Positions 44,746 to 53,713 of a stretch of DNA of 63,055 bases are shown in pieces (within the stretch, counting starts at the first letter, position 1; each line of letters begins with the position of its first letter). Source of the DNA: Parabacteroides sp. PH5-46 (GTDB taxonomy: Bacteria; Bacteroidota; Bacteroidia; Bacteroidales; Tannerellaceae); the NCBI RefSeq assembly GCF_029892785.1, contig NZ_JARXXA010000022.1:1-63055 (forward strand), written 5' to 3'. The position numbers and the translations under genes are program-made. The notes below the pieces were generated by a model that did no database searches, had not been told where the DNA came from, and worked only from the letters and a program-made list of their open reading frames with translations.

Positions 44746-44753
44746 CAAATATA
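44746..44753 (-). promoter_or_regulatory. -7 box (TATATTTG) for upstream AraC gene
   Basis: The minus strand reads TATATTTG, fitting TAnnTTTG. It gives a predicted leader of about 270 nt before the AraC start at 44469. No matching -33 element was seen. Confidence 0.4.
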
Positions 44754-44876
44754 CCAAAAATAATTCATCATCTTGCTATTTTTATATTAAACTTGGTTTT
44801 GCTTAAATTTTGTTGGCCAAAATTCAAGTAATAAACCTCTATATTTTATTAAATTTTCCTTTATTTGCATAGCAAT

Positions 44877-44906
44877 ACATATAAGAAAAGCGTTTTTCTT
44901 ATATGT
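44877..44906. terminator. 13-bp hairpin downstream of recombinase gene
   Basis: ACATATAAGAAAA (44877-44889) and TTTTCTTATATGT (44894-44906) are perfect arms with a 4-nt loop, 70 bp past the recombinase stop. There is no following T-run beyond the arm itself. It could be a terminator or a recombinase site. Confidence 0.55.
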
Positions 44907-44973
44907 TAATTGTAATCAGAAGAAAGCATGTGTAACTTCTGTTGAAGTTAACACTATGCCTTAATGGAATATT

Positions 44974-46215
44974 CTATACGTGACGTATAGCACGTACTAC
45001 TTCTTCGTTTGCTTTATCCAGTATTGTACGATTAAATGAGGCTAGATAAATCCGCGTTGTCTTTTCGGAAGTATGTCCAAGCCCTTCACTAATAACGGCT
45101 AAAGGAAGATTTGTCTCCTTGGCTATGGATGCCCAGCTATGACGCGCCACATGTGTGGTTAGTTTATTATCAAGCTCCAACATGCGTGACAGAGCCGCCA
45201 AACGTTTGTTTTGCAAACGAAGTCCGCTTTCATATTGAAGACGAGGAGAAACATCCTTGTTTGTGATAATAGGGAGTAAATAAGGCGAGTCTGTTGTCTG
45301 AGATGAAAATAGTTGAAGTATTTCGTTCAATGTATCGGTTACTTTCATTTCTATTAACTGACCTGTCTTCTTTCGCCTGTATGACAGTATTCCGTCATGG
45401 AGGTTCTCTTTACTCAGATACGCCATATCAACAAAGGCCATACCACGGGCATGAAAACTAAAAAGGAACAAATGTAGCGCCTGTTTAAACCGGTCGGGCA
45501 TGGAATTTATAGTTGTTTGATCACATTCCAGATCATTCAATATAGCCATTTCTTTACGGCTTAGAGCCCTTTTCCGAGTCGAGTCCAGACCCGTATATAC
45601 ATGCTTAAACGGAAAATGGTGAACCGGAGAAAATATACCTTCGTAAATAGCCTTGTTGTAGATTGCCCGAAGGTTACGCATATAAAAGGAGATCGTATTT
45701 AAAGTAAGACCTTCATCGCGTAAATGAGACTCAAAGTTTTTCAACAAGCGGGGAGTTATATCTTCAAAGGTTATTGAAGGGTCACCTGAGAAACTAATAA
45801 ACCTGTCAAAGGTTGTATGATAAGCTCTCGCTGTGCGCACCTGTCCATTGGACAGTAATGCGTCTGAATATTTTTTTACATAAATAGCAAGATTATTCCC
45901 TTGCTTATATTGACGGTAAGCAGAAGCCAACGCCTCTGAGCTTAGAGATCCTTCGCTTTTCAGACTGTTAATTGTATTAAACAGATGTTGGCGATCAGCG
46001 GCTAATTCTCCTCGTGCCCATGTCAAATATTCAATACGCTCCGGATTATTATATAAATTAATAATTTCCTGCTTTTTAGAATCCCATTCATTAGGATATA
46101 AACGAATGGATGTAGAGACATTACGGACAGTCCGGCGACAAATTATTCGAATAAAAATGCGACTCATATGTTCTTCAATAGAAGAGGAGCGCATTACAAA
46201 TTTAATAGAGACCAT
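44974..46215 (-). CDS. Tyrosine site-specific recombinase
   Basis: A 413-aa recombinase. An N-terminal arm-type domain (ICRRTVRNVSTSIRLYPNEWDSKKQEI) and a SAM-like core-binding domain (residues 105-195) precede the catalytic domain. All key residues are present: R257 (HARGMAF), a candidate Lys in YRRKKTG, H355 and R358 (HVARHSW), H381 (GHTSEKTT) and nucleophile Y390 (RIYL). An alternative start is 46194. No excisionase, mobilisation or other element genes are nearby, so it fits a local DNA-inversion enzyme like those beside Bacteroides surface loci as well as a stranded integrase. Confidence 0.9.
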   Translation of the reverse strand: MVSIKFVMRSSSIEEHMSRIFIRIICRRTVRNVSTSIRLYPNEWDSKKQEIINLYNNPERIEYLTWARGELAADRQHLFNTINSLKSEGSLSSEALASAYRQYKQGNNLAIYVKKYSDALLSNGQVRTARAYHTTFDRFISFSGDPSITFEDITPRLLKNFESHLRDEGLTLNTISFYMRNLRAIYNKAIYEGIFSPVHHFPFKHVYTGLDSTRKRALSRKEMAILNDLECDQTTINSMPDRFKQALHLFLFSFHARGMAFVDMAYLSKENLHDGILSYRRKKTGQLIEMKVTDTLNEILQLFSSQTTDSPYLLPIITNKDVSPRLQYESGLRLQNKRLAALSRMLELDNKLTTHVARHSWASIAKETNLPLAVISEGLGHTSEKTTRIYLASFNRTILDKANEEVVRAIRHV

Positions 46216-46512
46216 ATTTTCTCATCTTATAGGGTTAGACCACGAATTCAAGAATAAAAACAATATTATTTCACATTAACACTTAAAAACAATGCAAAGA
46301 TATGGAAACAGATTGAAATAATATGAAATTATAAACAGTAACGCATCATTTTATTCGTAAAAAATGAAAATTCAGACCTAATTTTACTATTCTTTTCACA
46401 TATCGAACAGTTTTGTTTTCTTTTTTAACCTAAAATGCGAATATTTTAAAATTGCGGTTTAATTGTTAGAAAAACAGGATAACTATTCTTGTCGGTTTTC
46501 TTTAAAAATATC
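46216..46512. other. A+T-rich gap upstream of recombinase
   Basis: No gene seen. A minus-strand -7 box TATCTTTG lies at 46295-46302, about 80 bp upstream of the recombinase start. The remainder is A+T-rich without clear repeats. Confidence 0.5.
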
Positions 46513-46514
46513 AA

Positions 46515-46559
46515 AAAATCGGCTGAGATAATACCTACAGTAATATCTCAGCCGATTTT
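46515..46559 (-). terminator. Strong terminator ending the xylan operon
   Basis: AAAATCGGCTGAGATA (46515-46530) and TATCTCAGCCGATTTT (46544-46559) form a perfect 16-bp stem with a 13-nt loop. A-rich sequence before the stem (46513-46518) reads as T residues on the minus strand after the GH43 gene. Confidence 0.9.
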
Positions 46560-46586
46560 AAAAGATACTGAAAGTTCGTTTGTCTA

Positions 46587-47549
46587 TTACTGCGGGCGAC
46601 CTGTCTGGATTACTTTTTGTATGGTTCCGTCGGGATTGTAGTATAGTTTGTCTACGCAGATAGAGCGGAGGTTGCCTTGACCGGAGAGTACTTTGTTGTG
46701 GTAGAAGGCATACCATTGGCCTTTGTATTCTACTATTGAGCCATGATTGGTGTCGCAGCCTGTCGGATCCATGTAGATGCCTTGGTATTTCCAGGGGCCT
46801 AAGGGGCTGTTGCTGGTGGCATAGTTCATGCGATTGCCTTCTTTGGGGTTGTGATTGTCTGAGTACGAGAGGTAATAGACACCGTTTCTTTTGTGTACCC
46901 AGGTGGCTTCGTGGAAATCCTGCAGGCCTTCCATAAAGGTTAATGGCTGAGCAAGCTCCATCATATTGTCGGCAAGGGGAGCTCCGGCGCATCTGCCGCC
47001 TCCGCCATAGTAGAAGTATACAGTTCCGTCGTCGTCGGTAAATACGCAGGGGTCTATCATGGCGAATGTATCGTCACCTAAGCCTTCTACGTAGCCTTGA
47101 ACAGTGAAGTCGCTGGCCGGATTCTTACTGGTTGCTACGCCTACTTTCCATGTATTGTTCCAGTCTGTTCCGCTCGGGTGAGGGAAGTAATAGTAATAGG
47201 TTCCGTCTTTATAGGCGCAATCAGGAGCCCACATAAAACCACCTTCTGGCCTTCCCCAAGGCACCTGGCTTGAGTTCAGGATTTCGCCATGATCCGTCCA
47301 GTTGAGCATATCGTCTGTTGAGAATACATGGTATCTGTCCATCAAATCACAGCCACGCGGAGGGTCTATATCGTGGGAGGCATAGACATACAGCCTGCCG
47401 TCGTCCCATACATGGGCGGAGGGGTCTGCTGTGTACAGATGACGAATGAAAGGGTTTTCTGCCAAAATTACCTCTTCTGTCTGAGGTTTTACTTTGCAAG
47501 CTGTCAATGCTACGAAGACAGCCAGGATTGAGAATACTACTTTTTTCAT
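46587..47549 (-). CDS. GH43 glycosidase lipoprotein
   Basis: A 320-aa lipoprotein (ALTAC lipobox) with a five-bladed propeller of family GH43. The three catalytic acids are likely the Asp in YTADPSAHVWDD (general base), the Asp in AMIDPCVFTDDDG (pKa modulator) and the Glu in DFHEATWVHK (general acid). Other blade motifs are WAPDCAYKDGTYYYYFP and TNHGSIVEYKGQWYAFYHN. Activity is expected on xylo- or arabino-oligosaccharides. Subfamily cannot be fixed by eye. It ends a three-gene operon with a CE7 esterase and a GH3-GH30 protein. Confidence 0.88.
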   Translation of the reverse strand: MKKVVFSILAVFVALTACKVKPQTEEVILAENPFIRHLYTADPSAHVWDDGRLYVYASHDIDPPRGCDLMDRYHVFSTDDMLNWTDHGEILNSSQVPWGRPEGGFMWAPDCAYKDGTYYYYFPHPSGTDWNNTWKVGVATSKNPASDFTVQGYVEGLGDDTFAMIDPCVFTDDDGTVYFYYGGGGRCAGAPLADNMMELAQPLTFMEGLQDFHEATWVHKRNGVYYLSYSDNHNPKEGNRMNYATSNSPLGPWKYQGIYMDPTGCDTNHGSIVEYKGQWYAFYHNKVLSGQGNLRSICVDKLYYNPDGTIQKVIQTGRPQ

Positions 47550-47579
47550 ACTTGTGTGTTGTAAATTAATTATTTCGTT

Positions 47580-48866
47580 CTATTTTACATTTAGTTTGTT
47601 CAGCACCCATGCCTCTACGGCCTGCATCTGTTCGTTAAAGTGCCAGTGGGCTGTTTCGGTATATAGCATTAGTGTTTTTTCTGCCGTAATCACATTATAA
47701 GCCGAGTACATCGTTGTGGGAGGACAGGCGGGATCGTTATATCCCCAAGTCAGACAGCCGGGCACCTTGATTAAGCGGGCAAAGTTCACCACATCATAAT
47801 AGCGGGATGTTTCCAGCTTTTGCTCCCATCCAATCATCTTCGGATCTTTCAAGCCCGGCGAGCCTCCTGCGCGTCCGTGTTTATATCCGGTGATGTCGCA
47901 CATGCCCGGATGGCGGGAGGTAAAGCAAGTAACCCTCGGGTCGAGAGCAGCCGTTATAATAGACAAGGCTCCCCCCTGGCTTCCGCCCATGCTTGCCAGA
48001 TTTTTCTTATCGAAGTCATTTAATGTGAATAGGAAATCAATGGCTCTTACACAGCCTGTCAATACCCTTTTGAAGTAATAGGTATCCTTATTATCCAGGT
48101 TGTAATGCGAATAGCCTCGCAAGGCTCCGGCTGCCAGATTATTGTAAACCTCCTGTTGCATATTCACCGGGATTCCGTGTATGCCTATCTCCAGGGTTAT
48201 CACTCCCCGGCTTGCCAGCGATTTATAGCCCGAAAACGAATGGAGGCCTGCGCCGGGCAGTTGCAATACTGCCGGATACTTTCCTTCTTTCTTCGGGACA
48301 CATAGCATGCCGTAGATATAGCTTCCGGGCGCATTGTTCTGAAACCTTACATGGTACACATTCAGATCCGGAGTACAATACTCGGGCATCAGTGTCATCA
48401 GAGGCTCTAGGGGCACATTGGCGGCTTCCTGTTTTGCCTGATTCCAGAAATCCATAAAGTCGGCCGGTAGCGTGGTGGTCGGTTGTATTTTTGCAGGTTC
48501 ATATCCCAGGTTTACATACTCCGAGTAGTTTCTGCCGTCTACTTCTGTGCTAACGCGGACGGTCTGAAAGCCGGGTGTTTTCATACCCGGCACTTTCATA
48601 CTTACTTCCTTTTTCTTTATGTCCAGCGATGTTTCTTTTTTAGGGGGGAACATTTCCGGGCCGTACGAGCACTTGACTGTGATATTACTTAAGCGTACGT
48701 TATTTTTCAATACATAGATACTGACTTCCGCCTCCTCTCCTACCCGATATGTCCAGTCCGCATGATTGGGCTCGATGATAATCCTGATTAATTTCTGCGA
48801 AGGCTGGGCAAATAAGCCCGAAGCAAACAGAAAAGCAGAGAACAAGGCTACTATAACTGTTTTCAT
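47580..48866 (-). CDS. CE7-type acetyl xylan esterase
   Basis: A 428-aa exported protein (signal ending near GLFAQ). An N-terminal beta domain of about 120 residues precedes an alpha/beta hydrolase of the AXE1/CE7 group. The nucleophile Ser lies in GGSQGGAL, the Asp in TWGYNDPACPPTT and the His in ETAHWHF. The RGxxxLEIGIHG-like loop and the long CVRAIDFL segment fit this family. It should remove acetyl groups from xylo-oligosaccharides, helping the neighbouring GH43 and GH3 enzymes. Confidence 0.88.
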   Translation of the reverse strand: MKTVIVALFSAFLFASGLFAQPSQKLIRIIIEPNHADWTYRVGEEAEVSIYVLKNNVRLSNITVKCSYGPEMFPPKKETSLDIKKKEVSMKVPGMKTPGFQTVRVSTEVDGRNYSEYVNLGYEPAKIQPTTTLPADFMDFWNQAKQEAANVPLEPLMTLMPEYCTPDLNVYHVRFQNNAPGSYIYGMLCVPKKEGKYPAVLQLPGAGLHSFSGYKSLASRGVITLEIGIHGIPVNMQQEVYNNLAAGALRGYSHYNLDNKDTYYFKRVLTGCVRAIDFLFTLNDFDKKNLASMGGSQGGALSIITAALDPRVTCFTSRHPGMCDITGYKHGRAGGSPGLKDPKMIGWEQKLETSRYYDVVNFARLIKVPGCLTWGYNDPACPPTTMYSAYNVITAEKTLMLYTETAHWHFNEQMQAVEAWVLNKLNVK

Positions 48867-48870
48867 CTCT

Positions 48871-51800
48871 TTAATTATTAATGATGATTGTATGGAACGA
48901 TTGCGGTTTCAACTCCACAGAAATCACGTCCTCTCCTATTTTAATGGCAGGAGACTGTACTTTATTTTCTTTATTCTGCATTACCAGGACAATACTGCCA
49001 TCCGTATTCTCAAACGCTAACATATTTGTGTATTCACCGGAAACGTTCAAGCGCTTGGCACCGGGGCGTACATAGTGGCTGAAGTGCTTCATCAGGTAAT
49101 ATTCGTAGTTGTATTTGTACGTCCGGTTGGCGGGATTAACAGTAACCAACGAATTCTGGCTCCATCCCCAACGGCTAATGCCTCCTTCCTCAAGCGAGGT
49201 ATTCCAGTAGGTATATACATTTGTCCCGTTAGACAGGTAATGCTTCATCAAATCCCAGGCGTAACAGCAATACTCCCAGTCGTTTTTGCCGTTACCACAT
49301 TCCTGTTCGGTCTGGTAGAGCTTCAGCGACGGATAGTCGGTATGTACTTTCTCAATGGCGCCTTTTCCGGCCCACTGGAAACCAACTCCCTCCAGGTAAC
49401 GTTTGCTCAGTTTGTCTGTCAGCAAGGTATCTGTCAGCAAGGTGTTGGCTCTCTCCATGGTTCCGAACATAAGGTCTACGCCTATGCCTTTCATCTGTGG
49501 GCCGAGGTATTCGCCTACAAAGCGGCTGATACCTTTGGCTGTCCAGGTGCAACTTGGGAATATCTGGCAAGAGTTAAACTCATTCTGGGGCATTACCATA
49601 AAGATGTTGATTCCCTCTTTCCTGTAGGCCTCAACGAACTTGGAGAAATACAAAGCGTATGCTTTGAAGTATTTTTCCTCCTGAATAAACATATTGCTGC
49701 CCTCGGCTCCCTGTTGGTCTACAGCTAAACCATTCCTGTATTGCTCTGCCAGACCGGCATCCGGTACGGCGCAGGCATAATGCTTGTTGTATTTCATCCA
49801 GCTGGGGGGCGACCAAGGCGAAGCCCATACCTTAACGTCGGGATTATATTTCTGAGCCTCTTTAATAAAGGGGATCAATGTCTCGTAGTCGTTGGCTATA
49901 GAGAAGTTCTTCATCTCAAAATCACCTTCCGTCTCATTGTACGAGTACCAGTTACGGGAGAAATCATTCGCGCCTACAGGCATCCGGCAGATGGTAAAGT
50001 TCGCACCATAGCCGGGCGTAAACAATTCACGCATGATGGTGAAGCGGTCGTATTCGGACAGCATACTCAAAGAAGTCCAGCCCAACTCATTGAAGCAGGT
50101 TCCGAAGCCTTCGATGGTCTGCAAAGGCTTGTTCCTGTCTACAACAGTAGAGGCATTTCCTTTCTTCCAGGCGATGCCTTGGGCGTCTTGAAGCTGCCAG
50201 GATGCATCCTGTGTAGAAGTTACCCACTCGGCTTGTCCGGCTTTCAGCGGCTGAGGCACAGGAGCCAGGCGGGTATCTTTTGTCAGACGGATATCGGCAG
50301 AAGAAGAACCTACCATGATCTGATATGTACCTGAAGGCACGATAAAGCGTTCTTTCCCTTCATCCCAGTAGCGTAGGTTGTCTTTCTTTACCTCTATCTC
50401 GATAGCTACCGTTTCGCCCTTGCGAATGTGTGTCCGGCGGAAGCCTTTCAATTCCTTCATTGGTCCGTTCTCAATCGGCAGTTTTACATAGAGTTGGGAT
50501 ACTTCATCGCCATCCAGTTTTCCGGTATTCTTTACCTGGAAACGAACGCTTACGGTCTCTCCCTTATCTTCCACTTGCAGGTTGCTATATTTATATGTAG
50601 TATAACTCAATCCATAGCCAAAGGGATATAACGGTTTACCTTTGAAGTATTGGTAGGTCCGGCCTTTTGCCACATCGTAATCGTCAAAGGGAGGCAATTC
50701 ATCCAGGCTATTATAATAGGTAAGCGGCAGACGCCCGCCGGGGTTATAGTCGCCAAACAATACTTCGGCAACGGCTGTACCTCCCTGCTCGCCCGGATAC
50801 CAGGCATTCACGATGGCGGGGACATGTTCTTCCATCCAGTTGACAGCCAGTGAGCTACCAGCTACCAACACGACTACGGTATTCGGATTTACTTTATATA
50901 TTTCTTCGATAAATTCCTGCTGATCGGCAGGCAGATGTATATCGTAACGGTCTTGCCCTTCACGCTCGATGGATTTGTTGATACCCATTACAGCTATCAC
51001 CATATCGCTGGAACGCGCCGCCTTACCCGCTTCGCCATACATATCGATCCGTTCTTTTTTGGCTACTTCCGGAACGCGCCATTGCAGGCGGCAAACGGCA
51101 TAGTCCCTGTTATCCCAGTACTCCGCACGCAGGTCATAGGTCTGCCCGGCTACTAAGTTTACTACCGCCGTATCTGTCTGCACAGCATGTCCGCCCCAGC
51201 TATCGATCAGCATCTTGCCATCCAGGCTTAAGCGGGCGCCATCGTCAGACATCAGGCTAAAGGTATAACTTCCCGAAACCGTTGGGCGCAATTTCCCTGT
51301 CCAGCGAATAGAAAGCGGAGACTTGGGCAAGAAAGGACCCGGCGCCTGGTTGGCAGGTTCAAAATTAATCCATTCTTCTTTTCGTACCACAGGCGTACCT
51401 TTCAGTTCCGTATTGTCGAAGTATTCCACTTGTAAGCCTTCGGGGAAATTTGCTCCCTGCACAAGCTCCATACCGTCTTTTGCCGATTTCCAGGAGGCGT
51501 AATTAATCTCTATCCCTTTGTCTGCTACCCGGCGGCGAATCCCTTCCAATATAGAGATCGGTTCGTTTACCGGCGCTCCGCTATAATCGCCAAATTCACT
51601 GCTTCCGGCATTAATACCTACTACGGCAATGGATTTTACCTTTTGGGTATTAATAGGCAATGTGTTATTCTTGTTCTTCAGCAATACGATGCTCTGACGG
51701 GCAGACTCCAATGCCAGTTCTTTATGCGCTTCGGAGCCTACAACAGCAGGCGATAGCTTGGTATAGGGATTCAAGGCAGGATCATCAAACAAGCCCAGAC

Positions 51801-52842
51801 GCATACGGGCATGCAACACCCGGTAAGCCGCCCGGTCGATATCTTCGTTCGATACCATCCCCTGATAATACGCATTCACAAGGAGCTGACGATATACATC
51901 GTCGCCACACTCCAAATCGAGCCCTGCTTTGATAGACAGGGTAGCGGCGGCTTCCTTGGTCTTTACATATTTATGAGCCGACACCAGCAGGCTGGGACCT
52001 CCACAGTCGGACACTACATATCCGTCGAATCCCCACTCTTCCCGCAGTACTTTGTTCAATAGCCAGGGGTTGGCGGTACAAGGTACATCGTTCAAGGCAT
52101 TGTATGCCGACATGAAGGAGGCAGCTTTGCCCTCTTTCACCGTCATTTCAAAAGCGGGGAAATAATATTCCCTCAACTGTTTCTCGGATATCTGCGGGTT
52201 GCAAACAAAGCGGTTATGCTCTTCGTTATTGGCTGCAAAGTGTTTGGGCGTAGATACTACCTTCAGGTAGCGCGGATCGTTGCCTTGCAATCCTTGCACA
52301 AAGGCAGCGCTCAATACGCCGGACAGGTAAGGATCTTCGCCGTAGGTTTCCGGTGTACGTCCCCAACGAGGGTCACGCGCCATATTAACCGTCGGCGACC
52401 AGAATGTAAGCAAGTCGCTGAACTGCATGTTCTGTAGCCTGCCTCCGTCTAACTCGTTCCAACGGGCACGAGCCTCGTCCGAAATGGCAGTAGCTATCTT
52501 GTAGTGAAGTTCCGGGTTCCACATACTGGCCATCCCGATAGCCTGCGGAAAAACGGTGAACCTACCCGGACGCACCACGCCATGCAAGGCTTCGTTTCCG
52601 TGGTAGTAATGCGGAATACCCAGGCGGGAAATGCCGGGCGAAGTAGCCGTTAGCAAACTAATCTTTTCTTCTACCGTAAGTTTTGACAATAAGTCTGTTA
52701 TTCGTTCATGTACAGGAGCCTTCTCGTCCAGATATACTTCTTTTTTCTGGGCGGAAAGCGCCAAGGGAATAATGAGTAACAAACCAATAAAAATCCTTCT
52801 CAAACTTTTCACATTAAACTCCATATCTTTTCTGTTTTTCAT
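48871..52842 (-). CDS. GH3-GH30 fusion glycosidase with PA14 domain
   Basis: A 1323-aa exported protein (signal ending near LALSAQ; an alternative start at 52824 drops six residues). Residues 40-350 are the GH3 barrel with nucleophile D279 (GYVVSDCGG). Residues 400-740 hold the GH3 C-terminal domain, interrupted by a PA14 domain (470-590). A FnIII-like domain follows (750-850). Residues 870-1323 are a GH30 enzyme with acid/base E1088 (MPQNEFNS) and probable nucleophile E1179 (YQTEQECG). GH3 members of this layout are often beta-xylosidases or beta-glucosidases; GH30 members include xylanases and beta-1,6-glucanases. The fusion joins two exo/endo steps in one secreted protein. The short TLLTDTLLTDK segment is a 15-bp tandem duplication. 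Confidence 0.9.
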   Translation of the reverse strand: MKNRKDMEFNVKSLRRIFIGLLLIIPLALSAQKKEVYLDEKAPVHERITDLLSKLTVEEKISLLTATSPGISRLGIPHYYHGNEALHGVVRPGRFTVFPQAIGMASMWNPELHYKIATAISDEARARWNELDGGRLQNMQFSDLLTFWSPTVNMARDPRWGRTPETYGEDPYLSGVLSAAFVQGLQGNDPRYLKVVSTPKHFAANNEEHNRFVCNPQISEKQLREYYFPAFEMTVKEGKAASFMSAYNALNDVPCTANPWLLNKVLREEWGFDGYVVSDCGGPSLLVSAHKYVKTKEAAATLSIKAGLDLECGDDVYRQLLVNAYYQGMVSNEDIDRAAYRVLHARMRLGLFDDPALNPYTKLSPAVVGSEAHKELALESARQSIVLLKNKNNTLPINTQKVKSIAVVGINAGSSEFGDYSGAPVNEPISILEGIRRRVADKGIEINYASWKSAKDGMELVQGANFPEGLQVEYFDNTELKGTPVVRKEEWINFEPANQAPGPFLPKSPLSIRWTGKLRPTVSGSYTFSLMSDDGARLSLDGKMLIDSWGGHAVQTDTAVVNLVAGQTYDLRAEYWDNRDYAVCRLQWRVPEVAKKERIDMYGEAGKAARSSDMVIAVMGINKSIEREGQDRYDIHLPADQQEFIEEIYKVNPNTVVVLVAGSSLAVNWMEEHVPAIVNAWYPGEQGGTAVAEVLFGDYNPGGRLPLTYYNSLDELPPFDDYDVAKGRTYQYFKGKPLYPFGYGLSYTTYKYSNLQVEDKGETVSVRFQVKNTGKLDGDEVSQLYVKLPIENGPMKELKGFRRTHIRKGETVAIEIEVKKDNLRYWDEGKERFIVPSGTYQIMVGSSSADIRLTKDTRLAPVPQPLKAGQAEWVTSTQDASWQLQDAQGIAWKKGNASTVVDRNKPLQTIEGFGTCFNELGWTSLSMLSEYDRFTIMRELFTPGYGANFTICRMPVGANDFSRNWYSYNETEGDFEMKNFSIANDYETLIPFIKEAQKYNPDVKVWASPWSPPSWMKYNKHYACAVPDAGLAEQYRNGLAVDQQGAEGSNMFIQEEKYFKAYALYFSKFVEAYRKEGINIFMVMPQNEFNSCQIFPSCTWTAKGISRFVGEYLGPQMKGIGVDLMFGTMERANTLLTDTLLTDKLSKRYLEGVGFQWAGKGAIEKVHTDYPSLKLYQTEQECGNGKNDWEYCCYAWDLMKHYLSNGTNVYTYWNTSLEEGGISRWGWSQNSLVTVNPANRTYKYNYEYYLMKHFSHYVRPGAKRLNVSGEYTNMLAFENTDGSIVLVMQNKENKVQSPAIKIGEDVISVELKPQSFHTIIINN

Positions 52843-52890
52843 ACGTACAAAACCTTCATTCCATGCGTGCTTTCTATTGGTCGATAGCTA

Positions 52891-52964
52891 TCGGTCAGTT
52901 GGCTGACGGCCGTAGGCCAATTAACCGACAATTGTCAACCAATTGACTGACGGCTATCAGTCAA
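52891..52964. repeat. TTGAC(C/T)GA motif cluster upstream of GH3-GH30
   Basis: Copies include TCGGTCA (52891-52897, inverted), TTGACTGA (52943-52950) and TCAGTCAA (52957-52964, inverted); the last two form a hairpin with a 6-nt loop. Similar TTGGCTGA and ACCGACA variants lie between them. The same motif recurs at 56316-56410 upstream of the DUF4270/kelch pair. Confidence 0.55.
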
Positions 52965-53020
52965 CAATTTGCACGCTTGTCTTGTTCTGAAATAGGTTGT
53001 CATTCAACTGAAGTATACTT

Positions 53021-53242
53021 ATGTCAGAAACGAAACATGGAGGCGGTATTAGTTTTGATGCGATTCGGCGCTATGCAACTCAGTATAAGGCTGAAGCTTT
53101 GCGTTTGTTTTTCTCAAATGATTTATCTTTGACCCGTATGAAAAAGGAAAAAGACACAAAATCGTTGGAGAAAGAGATCTTGCGCTTGCAGCAGGAGTTA
53201 AAATCGGCCAACATCAAAGCTGAAGGGCTACTGTATACGTGA
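53021..53242 (+). pseudogene. Remnant of IS3-type transposase OrfA
   Basis: A 73-aa frame with a helical N-terminus (FDAIRRYATQYKAEALRLFFSND) and a heptad-like region (SLEKEILRLQQELKSANIKAEGL) that resembles the end of IS3-family OrfA proteins just before the usual xxMIDIAE segment. It then stops, and neither OrfB nor inverted ends were seen. This looks like an old IS fragment. The exact family is uncertain. Confidence 0.5.
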
Positions 53243-53369
53243 GCCCTGCTTTTGTCAGTCCCTTGAAGATATCGAAGGAAGGATCCATTGCCGGTTGTGC
53301 GTAGCAGCTTAGGACAATAAAAGACATCAGAAGGTAGGCTACAATCCTTCCCTTTGCCTTGCTTTCCAT
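53236..53369 (-). pseudogene. Truncated exported-protein gene start
   Basis: A signal-peptide-like N-terminus (MESKAKGRIVAYLLMSFIVLSCYAQPA) continues for about 20 residues (MDPSFDIFKGLTKAGLTYT) and then runs into the IS-like fragment. Nothing with a matching C-terminus follows. It is probably the beginning of a gene cut by the IS insertion or a deletion. Confidence 0.45.
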
Positions 53370-53700
53370 TGTTTCCAAGGGCGAACTGCTGCCGAACATT
53401 CAGACTGAGTGGATAGACTCATTTAAGTCTGATTTGTCCAATCAGTTGGTCGATATCCTCTTAGATATCTATGCGCAGTCCGAAATACGGAGGCATTCAC
53501 ACTTCAGCATCCTGTTGGCTGATACCATCTTTATCCATGACTCCCTGAACGAAGATGCACTAAGCATCAAGTGTGCCCATCTGGTGCAAATGGGTAAATA
53601 CGGACTGGCTCAGAAGGCCTATACCCTCTTCCAAAAAGAATACAAAACCCTCTTCAACTCCTCTTTCCCTCACTCCTTTGAACAGGTAATCAACAAGTGA
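53365..53700 (+). pseudogene. C-terminal fragment of a BTAD/SARP-like regulator
   Basis: About 110 residues (KGELLPNIQTEWIDSFKSD, IFIHDSLNEDALSIKCAHLVQMGKYGLAQKAYTLFQKEY) match the end of a helical repeat region seen in large Bacteroidetes regulators with a bacterial transcriptional-activator-like domain. There is an upstream in-frame stop at 53335 and no DNA-binding part. It lies beside the OMP/DUF4270/kelch genes, where I recall such regulators in Bacteroides. It is probably a decayed local regulator. Confidence 0.5.
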
Positions 53701-53713
53701 GAGTCGTAGTACA

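Larger units (their letters stand above)
44470..44973. other. 504-bp regulatory gap with four palindromes
   Basis: No gene is supported here. The gap holds GAGTGTTACACTC (44669-44681, perfect around a central T), the 17-bp palindrome at 44700-44716, a minus-strand -7 box TATATTTG (44746-44753), a 13-bp hairpin at 44877-44906 and an imperfect one at 44930-44953 (GTGTAACTTC/GAAGTTAACAC). The last two follow the recombinase stop. Such a density of dyad symmetry next to a recombinase suggests operators or recombination sites. Confidence 0.65.

Noticed and set aside
44974-46215. Integrative mobile element carrying the pilus operon
   Set aside because: Only the recombinase is present. No relaxase, transfer, replication or clear attachment repeats were seen, so a local inversion enzyme is at least as likely.
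53021-53242. Complete insertion sequence
   Set aside because: Only an OrfA-like fragment is seen, with no OrfB, terminal inverted repeats or target duplication.
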